Assembly: GCF_000313755.1 (NCBI RefSeq)
Contig: NZ_AMZB01000135.1
Location: forward strand, 118,453-182,452
DNA from: Pseudomonas nitroreducens TX1
Lineage (GTDB): Bacteria > Pseudomonadota > Gammaproteobacteria > Pseudomonadales > Pseudomonadaceae
DNA: 64,000 bases
Reading direction: 5' to 3'
The notes under the pieces were generated by a model, which worked only from the letters and a program-made list of their open reading frames with translations, did not search any database and had not been told where the DNA came from. The position numbers were made by a program, and so were the translations under genes. Of the stretch, positions 55,176 through 64,000 are shown in pieces; the first letter of the stretch is position 1, and each line of letters starts with the position of its first letter.

Positions 55176-55346
55176 TCAAGCCGGGCGGGGCATTTCGCGC
55201 TCCGCCCAGTAGGTCTGCCGGTGGCCGCGGGCCTGGTAGTCCCGCGCCAGGGCTTCGGCCTCGGCGCGGGTCAGCTGGCGGCGCATGACGAAACGGTTGC
55301 CGTTGTCGTCCAGGCGCAGCAGGCACCAGTCCGGCTGTTCAGGCAT
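55176..55346 (-). CDS. 56-residue hypothetical protein coupled to hdeD-like gene
   Basis: A short frame on the minus strand starts at an ATG overlapping the last eight bases of the hdeD-like gene. It encodes a charged, soluble 56-residue protein (MPEQPDWCLLRLDDNGNRF..., LTRAEAEALARDYQARGHRQ, ending EREMPRPA). The helical middle and regular codon use argue for a real gene. I do not know its function. Its stop is two bases from that of the convergent transporter gene. Confidence 0.65.
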   Translation of the reverse strand: MPEQPDWCLLRLDDNGNRFVMRRQLTRAEAEALARDYQARGHRQTYWAEREMPRPA

Positions 55347-55899
55347 TGAAGGTCGAGGTCTTGCGCAGGCGAAGCGCGAGCAGGATCAGCAACACGCCGA
55401 AGAACACCGAGTAGGCGCCAATCACCCAGGCCACGGCCAGCGCTCCGGCGCCCGGATTGCCGATCATCAGCACGCCGAACAGCACCGACACCGCGCCGGA
55501 AAGCCCCAGCCACCATTCGTTCTGCAGCGCCTTGCGCAGGCGGATCGCGGCAATGATCTGCAGTACGCCCATCACCAGCGCCCAGCCGGCGATCAGCATG
55601 AGCAGGCCCAGTGCGGTCAGCTGCGGCCAGAGGACAGCGACCAGCCCGGCGGCTATCCCCAGCAGCCCCACCAGCACCAGCGGCCACAAGGGCCGGCCGG
55701 ATTCGCGCATCTGCGCGGCGGCGATCAGCGTGAACAGGCCGTCGACGAAGGCGTAGGCGCCGAAGAACAGCACCATCACGGTCAATACGATGCCCGGCCA
55801 GACCATGGCGAGGATGCCGAACAGCACGGCGGCGACGCCGCGCAGGGCGATCCATTTCCAGTGGCGGCCCAAGGCCTGCCAGAGCGGGTGTTGCGACAT
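55339..55899 (-). CDS. HdeD family membrane protein
   Basis: A 186-residue protein with six hydrophobic helices, typical of HdeD/DUF308 proteins associated with acid resistance. Recognisable stretches are GRHWKWIALRGVAAVLFGILAMVWP and SGAVSVLFGVLMIGNPGAGAL. The start MSQHPLWQ follows AAGGA; a longer in-frame start adds 24 residues. The downstream 56-residue gene overlaps its end. Confidence 0.88.
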   Translation of the reverse strand: MSQHPLWQALGRHWKWIALRGVAAVLFGILAMVWPGIVLTVMVLFFGAYAFVDGLFTLIAAAQMRESGRPLWPLVLVGLLGIAAGLVAVLWPQLTALGLLMLIAGWALVMGVLQIIAAIRLRKALQNEWWLGLSGAVSVLFGVLMIGNPGAGALAVAWVIGAYSVFFGVLLILLALRLRKTSTFNA

Positions 55900-56020
55900 G
55901 GCGACGATCCTTGCGAGGGGTGTGGCTGCAACCATAGCCCTGCCTGCTCGTCCGTGCTTGAGCGAGATCATGCGGGGCTCATTAAGGCGCGGGGCACAAG
56001 GTCCTGGCTCGCAATGCGCA

Positions 56021-56047
56021 AAAGAAAGCCCGGCACGGAGCCGGGCT
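56021..56047 (-). terminator. Intrinsic terminator of betT
   Basis: On the minus strand AGCCCGGC-TCCGT-GCCGGGCT is followed by TTCTTTTG, about 50 bases after the betT stop. Confidence 0.8.
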
Positions 56048-56097
56048 GAAGGGCCTGCGGGGGCAGGCGGGCGGCGTCGGCGACGCCGCCGGGGAGA

Positions 56098-57687
56098 TCA
56101 GGCAGCAGGCGCCAGGGCCGATGACGGGGCTTGCTCATGCAGCGCCTCGTAATCCTTCTTCATGGCCTTGTAGAGGCCGAACATGAACAGGATCAGTACC
56201 GCTGAGAACGGCAGGCCGGCCAGCACCACGACGGTCTGCATGGCGGTGAAGTTGCCGGCGAACAGCAGGCCGATGGTCACCAGGGTGATGACCACCGACC
56301 AGAGGATGCGCAGCCAGTGCGGGGCGTCTTCGTCGAGGTCGCCGCCCTGGCGCGAGAGGTTGGCCAGCATCACCGAGCCGGAGTCGGCCGGGGTGAGGAA
56401 CAGCACGAAGCCGACGAAGATCGACATGCCGATCACGATCTTGGCGAAGGGGTAGTGCTCCAGCAGCAGGTAGATCGACATCGACGGCTGCTCCAGCGCG
56501 GCCTTGCCCAGGTCGACGGCGCCGTGGTTCATCACCAGGTCGACCGCACTGTTACCGAACACCGAGAGCCAGGCGAGGGTGAAGCCCAGCGGGATCAACA
56601 GCACGCCCATGACCAGTTCGCGCACGGTGCGGCCGCGGGAAATACGGGCGATGAACATGCCGACGAAGGGCGCCCAGGAAATCCACCAGGCCCAGTAGAA
56701 CAGGGTCCACAGGCCCAGCCATTCTTCGTTCTTGCCGGCGCCGCCGCCAGTGTAGACGTAGAGGTCGAAGGTCTTGAGCACCAGGCCGTTGAGGTAATCG
56801 CCCAGGTTCTGCACGAAGCCGTTGAGGAGCTCCAGGGTGGAGCCGCAGACCAGCACGAACAGCAGCAGCGAGCTGAACAGCACGATGTTCAGGTTGGACA
56901 GCCGGCGGATGCCTTTCTCGATGCCGGACACCGCGGCCAGCGTGGCTACCAGGCTCATCACCAGCAGCACGATGAGCAGGGTGGTCTTCGAATGCTCCAT
57001 GCCGGTGAGGTACTCGATGCCCGAGGATACCTGCAGCGCGCCGATTCCCAGGTTGGTCACCAGGCCCAGCAGGGTGACGAAGATCCCGAAGCAATCCACC
57101 GCATGGCCGGCGCCGCCCTTCACCCAGCGCTCGCCGAGGATCGGCAGCAGGGCCGAGCGCAGGGCCAGCGGCTGGCGATGACGATAGGCGAAATAGCCCA
57201 CTGCCAGTCCGACCAGCGCGTAGATCGCCCAGCCATGCACGCCCCAGTGCAGGAAGGTCAGCTGCAATGCCTGGCGGGCGGCCTGCGGCGTGCCGGCCAC
57301 GCCTTCAGGCGGATGATAGAGGTGGTCGATCGGCTCGGATGCGGCGAAGTACAGCAGCGAGATGCCGATGCCGGATGAGAACAGCATGCCGGCCCAGGCG
57401 CCGTAGCTGAAGTCGGGCTTCTCGTGGTCGGCGCCGAGTTTCAGCTGGCCGTAGCGCGAGAAGGCGACCCACAGGACGAAGAACAGGTAGCTTCCGATGG
57501 CCAGCATGTAGTACCAGCCGAAGCTGTGCGAAAGCCACGTCTGCGTACGGTTCAGGACAGTTCCGGCGCTATCGGGGAAGAGAATGAGGGCGGCGGTCAG
57601 AACCAGGATCAGTACGGTGGAACCGTAGAACACGATCGGATTCAGACGTACCTGCTCGTTTGTTTTTATTGGCGAAGCAGTACTCAT
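56098..57687 (-). CDS. betT: BCCT-family choline transporter
   Basis: A 529-residue transporter with twelve helices and the BCCT signature (WTLFYWAWWISWAPFVGMFIARISRGR). The long C-terminal tail of E. coli BetT is absent, so osmotic gating may differ. The start MSTASPIKTNEQ is preceded by no purine-rich site, so another start is possible. It is divergent from betI across a 306-base region, the same arrangement as the betT1 locus of P. aeruginosa. Choline is the expected substrate. Confidence 0.9.
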   Translation of the reverse strand: MSTASPIKTNEQVRLNPIVFYGSTVLILVLTAALILFPDSAGTVLNRTQTWLSHSFGWYYMLAIGSYLFFVLWVAFSRYGQLKLGADHEKPDFSYGAWAGMLFSSGIGISLLYFAASEPIDHLYHPPEGVAGTPQAARQALQLTFLHWGVHGWAIYALVGLAVGYFAYRHRQPLALRSALLPILGERWVKGGAGHAVDCFGIFVTLLGLVTNLGIGALQVSSGIEYLTGMEHSKTTLLIVLLVMSLVATLAAVSGIEKGIRRLSNLNIVLFSSLLLFVLVCGSTLELLNGFVQNLGDYLNGLVLKTFDLYVYTGGGAGKNEEWLGLWTLFYWAWWISWAPFVGMFIARISRGRTVRELVMGVLLIPLGFTLAWLSVFGNSAVDLVMNHGAVDLGKAALEQPSMSIYLLLEHYPFAKIVIGMSIFVGFVLFLTPADSGSVMLANLSRQGGDLDEDAPHWLRILWSVVITLVTIGLLFAGNFTAMQTVVVLAGLPFSAVLILFMFGLYKAMKKDYEALHEQAPSSALAPAA

Positions 57688-57993
57688 TTGGAGGATGACC
57701 CCATGACAGTGAACGCATGGCGGCCGTCGGCGAGCGCGACTAAGGCACGGCGACGGGCCGCAAACCACAGACACAGCATTGCCACCCGACACTTCCCGCC
57801 TGGATTCTGCGATCCTTGAAGGTTGGAAAATGGCGCGGCGATGAACGGCTCGGGCCTGCTTGCACGCAAGGCTCGGAGAGGTTCACGGAGCGCAGCTTAT
57901 TCTTAGTTGATTGAACGTTCAATAAAAACAAAATAGACTGGCCCATAACTCGCCGGACGGCACAGGTACGTCCAGGCGAAGAGGAGAGACGAA
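57688..57993. promoter_or_regulatory. betT-betI divergent control region
   Basis: The region is 306 bases without a gene. The end near betI is AT-rich (57895-57940) and includes the BetI operator and AT-rich promoter-like bases. The betT side contains no clear promoter I can place. Confidence 0.6.
57910..57923. promoter_or_regulatory. BetI operator
   Basis: ATTGAACGTTCAAT is a perfect 14-bp palindrome located about 70 bases before the betI start and matches the BetI operator known from other proteobacteria. Choline would release the repressor. Confidence 0.85.
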
Positions 57994-58587
57994 ATGCCCA
58001 AGGTCGGTATGCAGCCGATTCGCCGTTCCCAATTGATCCACGCCACGTTGGAGGCGGTGGACCAGGTGGGCATGGGTGACGCCAGCATCGCCCTGATCGC
58101 CCGCCTGGCGGGGGTCTCCAACGGCATCATCAGCCACTACTTCCAGGACAAGAACGGGCTGCTGGACGCCACGATGCGACATTTGATGTCGGCCTTGAGC
58201 AAGGCCGTCGCCGAGCGTCGCGCTACCTTGCGCAACGACGAACCGCGCTCGCATCTGCGGGCCATCATTGCCGGCAACTTCGACAGTTCCCAGGTAAACG
58301 GCCCGGCGATGAAGACCTGGCTGGCGTTCTGGGCCAGCAGCATGCACCAGCCGCAGTTGCGCCGCCTGCAGCGGATCAACGACCACCGGCTGTATTCGAA
58401 CCTGTGCAGCCAGTTCCGCCGCGAACTGCCGCTGGCCCAGGCCCGCAGCGCCGCTCGCGGGCTGGCCGCGCTGATCGACGGACTCTGGCTGCGGGGCGCG
58501 CTCTCGGGCGATGCCTTCGACACCGAGCAGGCGTTGGCCATTGCCTACGACTATCTCGACCAACAACTGGCCAAGCGCCCCGGATAG
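57994..58587 (+). CDS. betI: Choline-responsive TetR-family repressor
   Basis: A 197-residue TetR-type repressor. It has the helix-turn-helix [33 protein letters not shown] (about residues 29-61) and the BetI-type C-terminal part ([23 protein letters not shown]). A strong site GAGGAGAG precedes the ATG. It represses itself, betB, betA and probably betT. Confidence 0.95.
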   Translation: MPKVGMQPIRRSQLIHATLEAVDQVGMGDASIALIARLAGVSNGIISHYFQDKNGLLDATMRHLMSALSKAVAERRATLRNDEPRSHLRAIIAGNFDSSQVNGPAMKTWLAFWASSMHQPQLRRLQRINDHRLYSNLCSQFRRELPLAQARSAARGLAALIDGLWLRGALSGDAFDTEQALAIAYDYLDQQLAKRPG

Positions 58588-58633
58588 CGGGCGCAGCCTT
58601 GCGCTGACACCTATAAGAGAGGACACCTGCACC

Positions 58634-60106
58634 ATGGCTCGATTCGAAGTACAGAAGCTCTACATTGACGGTCGCTACGTGGAAGCCACCAGCGGCGCCA
58701 CCTTCGAGACCATCAATCCGGCCAACGGTGAAGTCCTCGCCCAGGTACAGCGCGCCTCGAAGGAAGACGTTGAGCGCGCCGTGCAGGCGGCGGTGCAAGG
58801 GCAGAAGGTCTGGGCGTCAATGACCGCCATGCAGCGCTCGCGCGTCCTGCGTCGCGCCGTGGACATCCTCCGCGAGCGCAACGACGAGCTCGCCGAACTG
58901 GAAACCCTCGACACCGGCAAGCCGCTGGCTGAAACCCGCTTCGTCGACATCGTCACCGGTGCCGATGTGCTCGAGTACTACGCCGGCCTGGTGCCGGCCA
59001 TCGAGGGCGAGCAGATCCCGCTGCGCGACACCAGCTTCGTCTACACCCGTCGCGAGCCGCTGGGCGTGGTCGCCGGTATCGGTGCCTGGAACTACCCGAT
59101 CCAGATCGCCCTGTGGAAGTCCGCCCCGGCCCTGGCCGCCGGCAATGCGATGATCTTCAAGCCCAGCGAAGTCACCCCGCTGACCGCCCTGAAGCTCGCC
59201 GAGATCTACACCGAGGCCGGCCTGCCCGATGGCGTGTTCAACGTGCTCACCGGCAGCGGCCGCGAAGTCGGCCAGTGGCTGACCGAGCACCCGGTCATCG
59301 AGAAGATCTCCTTCACCGGTGGCACCTCCACCGGCAAGAAGGTCATGGCCAGTGCGTCGAGCTCCTCGCTCAAGGAAGTCACCATGGAGCTGGGCGGCAA
59401 ATCGCCGCTGATCATCTTCGAGGACGCCAACCTCGACCGCGCCGCCGACATCGCCGTCATGGCCAACTTCTTCAGCTCCGGCCAGGTTTGCACCAACGGC
59501 ACCCGCGTGTTCATCCCGCGCAACCTGCAGGCGCGCTTCGAGGCCAAGGTGCTCGAGCGCGTGAAGCGTATCCGCCTGGGCAACCCGCAGGATGAAACCA
59601 CCAACTTCGGCCCGCTGGTGAGCTTCCCGCACCTGGAAAGCGTTCTTTCCTATATCGAGTCCGGCAAGGAGCAGAAGGCCCGCCTGCTGTGCGGTGGCGA
59701 GCGCGTCACCCAGGGTGATTTCGGCAAGGGCGCGTACGTCGCGCCGACCGTGTTCACCGACTGCACGGACGACATGACCATCGTCCGCGAGGAAATCTTC
59801 GGGCCGGTCATGAGCATCCTTGTCTATGACACCGAAGACGAGGCCATCCGCCGCGCCAACGACACCGAGTACGGCCTTGCCGCCGGCGTCGTGACCCAGG
59901 ACCTGACCCGCGCGCACCGGGCGATCCACCGCCTGGAAGCGGGCATCTGCTGGATCAATACCTGGGGCGAGTCGCCGGCCGAAATGCCGGTTGGCGGGTA
60001 CAAGCAATCGGGTGTCGGTCGTGAGAACGGCCTGACCACCCTGGCTCACTACACTCGCATCAAATCCGTACAGGTAGAGCTGGGCGACTACACCTCGGTG
60101 TTCTGA
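58634..60106 (+). CDS. betB: Betaine aldehyde dehydrogenase
   Basis: A 490-residue NAD(P)-dependent enzyme oxidising betaine aldehyde to glycine betaine. The catalytic residues are E252 (MELGGKSP) and C286 (GQVCTNGT), at the same numbers as in the P. aeruginosa enzyme. It lies 46 bases after betI and in one operon with betA. Confidence 0.96.
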   Translation: MARFEVQKLYIDGRYVEATSGATFETINPANGEVLAQVQRASKEDVERAVQAAVQGQKVWASMTAMQRSRVLRRAVDILRERNDELAELETLDTGKPLAETRFVDIVTGADVLEYYAGLVPAIEGEQIPLRDTSFVYTRREPLGVVAGIGAWNYPIQIALWKSAPALAAGNAMIFKPSEVTPLTALKLAEIYTEAGLPDGVFNVLTGSGREVGQWLTEHPVIEKISFTGGTSTGKKVMASASSSSLKEVTMELGGKSPLIIFEDANLDRAADIAVMANFFSSGQVCTNGTRVFIPRNLQARFEAKVLERVKRIRLGNPQDETTNFGPLVSFPHLESVLSYIESGKEQKARLLCGGERVTQGDFGKGAYVAPTVFTDCTDDMTIVREEIFGPVMSILVYDTEDEAIRRANDTEYGLAAGVVTQDLTRAHRAIHRLEAGICWINTWGESPAEMPVGGYKQSGVGRENGLTTLAHYTRIKSVQVELGDYTSVF

Positions 60107-60126
60107 TCGCCGCGATCGAGCCATGA

Positions 60127-61917
<1,791 letters not shown>

Positions 61918-61935
61918 TTCGCAAACGCGAAGACG

Positions 61936-61963
61936 AAAACGCCGGCAAGAGAGCCGGCGTTTT
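61936..61963. terminator. Bidirectional terminator between betA and the thioesterase gene
   Basis: AAAACGCCGGC-loop-GCCGGCGTTTT has A and T runs on both sides, suiting both convergent genes. Confidence 0.85.
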
Positions 61964-61969
61964 CATTTC

Positions 61970-62374
61970 TCAGCCACGACGCGGAGGAACCGGGCGGGTT
62001 CGGCCACTGCCGTCGATGGCGACGAAGACGAATACTGCCTCGGTAACCTTGCGCCATTCGCTGGACAGCGGGTCGTCGCTCCAGACCTCGACCAGCATGC
62101 GGATCGAGCTGCGGCCCACTTCCAGGGTCTGGGTATAGAAGGAGAGCTGCGCGCCGACTGCGACCGGGACCAGGAAGGCCATGCGGTCGATGGCCACCGT
62201 GGCCACGCGGCCTCCGGCAATGCGGCTGGACATGGCGGTTCCGGCGAGATCCATCTGCGCCACCAGCCAGCCCCCGAAGATGTCGCCAAAGCCGTTGGTC
62301 TCGCGCGGCAGGGCGGTGATCTGCAAGGCAAGGTCGCCCTGCGGGATAGGATCTTCTTGTTCGAGCTCGATCAT
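61970..62374 (-). CDS. YciA-type acyl-CoA thioesterase
   Basis: A 134-residue hotdog-fold thioesterase. The YciA pattern NGFGDIFGGWLVAQMDLAGTAMS with the catalytic aspartate is present, followed by a GGRVATVAIDRMAFLVPVAVG strand. It hydrolyses a range of acyl-CoA esters. The start MIELEQEDP is the only good one. Confidence 0.9.
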   Translation of the reverse strand: MIELEQEDPIPQGDLALQITALPRETNGFGDIFGGWLVAQMDLAGTAMSSRIAGGRVATVAIDRMAFLVPVAVGAQLSFYTQTLEVGRSSIRMLVEVWSDDPLSSEWRKVTEAVFVFVAIDGSGRTRPVPPRRG

Positions 62375-62633
62375 AGGTAAGGGCCTCTTGCCCCCGGCGT
62401 ACTCATGGTGAAGTTATGGAAAAACTCTCCCAAGACACCTGTCGGCGCAAGGCCTTGGGACAGCTTTTGATCGGCCTGCCCGCATTATATAGAGGGAGGA
62501 CCTGCTCGACGACCGCCGGAATTCGAGAAATTCCGGCGATCCCGGCCGCTGTGTCGCGTTCGCGCAATTTGCTATGGTGCGGCACCTGCGGCTGCCGGCC
62601 GCAGCCTCCTTGCCTGCAGAGATAACAAGCACC

Positions 62634-63953
62634 ATGCCTTCTGTGAACGCTCCTGCCGCGCCTGCGTCACGTCCGTTGACCCGCAGCGACTACAAGACTC
62701 TTTCGCTGTCCGCCCTGGGCGGCGCGCTGGAATTCTACGACTTCATCATCTTCGTGTTCTTCGCCACCGTGGTCGGCAAGCTGTTCTTCCCCGCCGACAT
62801 GCCGGACTGGCTGCGCCAGTTGCAGACTTTCGGCCTGTTCGCCGCCGGCTACCTGGCCCGTCCGTTGGGTGGGGTGGTAATGGCGCACTTCGGTGACCTG
62901 CTGGGACGCAAGAAGATGTTCACCTTGAGCATCTTCCTGATGGCGGTTCCCACCCTGATCATGGGCCTGCTCCCCACTTACGCGCAGATTGGTATCTGGG
63001 CGCCGCTGGCGCTCCTGCTGCTACGCGTCATCCAGGGCGCGGCCATCGGCGGTGAAGTGCCGGGCGCCTGGGTGTTCGTTGCCGAGCACGTTCCGCATCG
63101 CCATGTGGGCTACGCCTGCGGCACGCTCACGTCGGGTCTGACCGCGGGTATCCTCATCGGTTCGCTGGTGGCGACCCTGATCAACAGCGTTTACAGCGCC
63201 GAGGAAGTCCAGGGCTACGCCTGGCGCATCCCGTTCCTGCTGGGCGGCATCTTCGGCCTCTTTTCCGTCTACCTGCGCCGGTGGCTGCACGAGACTCCGG
63301 TATTCGCCGAACTGCAGTTACGCAAGCAACTGGCCGATGAGGTGCCGCTGGGCGTGGTGGTGCGTGAGCATCGCCCGGCCATCGTGCTGTCCATGCTGCT
63401 GACCTGGGTGTTGTCCGCCGGCATCGTCGTTGTGATCCTGATGACCCCGTCCGTGCTGCAGACCGTTTATGGCTTTGATGCTGCTACGTCGCTGAAGGCC
63501 AACAGTGTGGCTATCGTGTGCCTGAGCGTCGGCTGCATCCTCTCCGGCCGCTTCGCCGACCGTTTCGGCGCAGGCCGTACCTTTATATACGGAAGCATCC
63601 TGCTGGGTGTCGTCTCCTGGACCTTCTATACCAGCCTGAAGGCGCACCCGGACTGGTTGTTCCCGCTGTATGCAGTTACCGGCCTGTGCGTCGGCGTGAT
63701 TGGTGCGGTGCCCTACGTGATGGTCAATGCCTTCCCGGCGGTGGTGCGCTTCACTGGCCTGTCCTTCTCCTACAACCTGGCCTACGCCATCTTCGGTGGG
63801 TTGACGCCCATGGTGGTTGCCCTCCTTATGAAGGAAGACCCGCTGGGCCCGGCGTACTATGTCGTGGCGCTGTGTGTGGTTGGCCTGCTGGTCGGCGCCT
63901 ATCTGCTACGCCAGGAGCGCCGATCGGTAGGGCAGGGTGTGGCGATAAACTGA
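62634..63953 (+). CDS. MFS metabolite:proton symporter (MHS family)
   Basis: A 439-residue major facilitator with twelve helices. The MHS signature region is seen near the start (LGGALEFYDFIIFVFFATVVGKLFFP) and after helix 2 (RPLGGVVMAHFGDLLGRKKMF). It imports an organic acid or compatible solute; citrate/dicarboxylate is the typical assignment, but specificity is not visible. The ATG at MPSVNAPAA follows the weak site GAGATAACAAG. Confidence 0.88.
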   Translation: MPSVNAPAAPASRPLTRSDYKTLSLSALGGALEFYDFIIFVFFATVVGKLFFPADMPDWLRQLQTFGLFAAGYLARPLGGVVMAHFGDLLGRKKMFTLSIFLMAVPTLIMGLLPTYAQIGIWAPLALLLLRVIQGAAIGGEVPGAWVFVAEHVPHRHVGYACGTLTSGLTAGILIGSLVATLINSVYSAEEVQGYAWRIPFLLGGIFGLFSVYLRRWLHETPVFAELQLRKQLADEVPLGVVVREHRPAIVLSMLLTWVLSAGIVVVILMTPSVLQTVYGFDAATSLKANSVAIVCLSVGCILSGRFADRFGAGRTFIYGSILLGVVSWTFYTSLKAHPDWLFPLYAVTGLCVGVIGAVPYVMVNAFPAVVRFTGLSFSYNLAYAIFGGLTPMVVALLMKEDPLGPAYYVVALCVVGLLVGAYLLRQERRSVGQGVAIN

Positions 63954-64000
63954 TCGCCCGGACAGTTTTTTGCAGAAAGTTTAAATTAGTCGTTGACGGC
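63954..64000. other. Window end, AT-rich with a -35-like hexamer
   Basis: The last 47 bases are AT-rich and include TTGACG at 63992-63997, possibly the -35 of a gene beyond the window. Nothing more can be read. Confidence 0.2.

Noticed and set aside
63992..63997. rRNA promoter at the window end
   Set aside because: A single TTGACG hexamer with nothing downstream visible cannot support the call.

Overview
The window is a stretch of Pseudomonas chromosome, about two thirds G+C. Gene content and order resemble the P. aeruginosa group, most likely a species near P. citronellolis or P. nitroreducens; this placement is inferred from protein similarity remembered for these families, not from a search. 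There are no rRNA or tRNA genes, insertion sequences, prophage genes or CRISPR arrays. The genes are almost all core metabolic genes. The most unusual feature is the density of short palindromic repeats between them.

Layout. 1-6.9 kb: a polyamine-type catabolic set (aldehyde dehydrogenase cut by the window edge, class III aminotransferase, periplasmic binding protein, NCS1 permease, acetylpolyamine amidohydrolase-like deacetylase). 7.3-8.9 kb: an acyl-CoA synthetase gene broken by one in-frame TGA. 9.0-9.4 kb: a small LprI-like exported protein. 9.5-18.8 kb (minus): glyA-soxB-soxD-soxA-soxG-purU-fdhA, for sarcosine oxidation and handling of its one-carbon units. 19.1-22.5 kb: three unknown exported proteins, threonine aldolase and a YbjQ protein. 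22.5-25.7 kb: a 0.9-kb gene-free stretch rich in DnaA-box-like 9-mers, then an EF-G paralogue. 25.7-37.6 kb: gbcB and gbcA (divergent), a dipeptidase, a V4R-domain protein, dgcA, dgcB and an EtfA/EtfB pair. 37.9-38.4 kb: a TIGR02449 protein and zapA. 38.6-41.3 kb: aspA and a divergent LysR regulator. 41.4-45.6 kb: a Fur-boxed sigma factor / FecR / TonB-receptor iron system. 45.8-48.7 kb: adhP, purE, purK. 48.9-56 kb: small membrane and exported proteins, hexose-6-phosphate mutarotase, two GNAT acetyltransferases, a MocR-type regulator, a YeeE transporter and HdeD. 56-62 kb: betT, betI, betB, betA. 62-64 kb: a thioesterase and an MFS symporter.

How it works together. The window encodes nearly the whole aerobic route from choline to glycine and serine. 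BetT imports choline. BetA and BetB oxidise it to glycine betaine under BetI control. GbcAB removes one methyl group to give dimethylglycine, DgcAB gives sarcosine (electrons probably to the neighbouring ETF pair), and SoxBDAG gives glycine. GlyA joins glycine and methylene-tetrahydrofolate to make serine, FdhA oxidises formaldehyde, and PurU releases formate from formyl-tetrahydrofolate. The known AraC-type regulators of this pathway (GbdR, SouR) are not in the window.

Repeats. Two palindromic families occupy most gaps. One has a GTAGGAGCGAGCTTGCTCGCG core and the other a CCCTCTCCCTGAAGGGAGAGGG core. They usually occur as inverted pairs about 60 nt apart (REPIN-like), and they sit inside the gaps of the sox-purU-fdhA and dipeptidase-dgc-etf gene series. 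No wholly new multi-gene system was found. The best leads are the repeat invasion of the one-carbon operons, a duplicated terminator module downstream of aspA, the DnaA-box-like cluster, the nonsense codon, and the V4R/dipeptidase pair inside the dimethylglycine operon.
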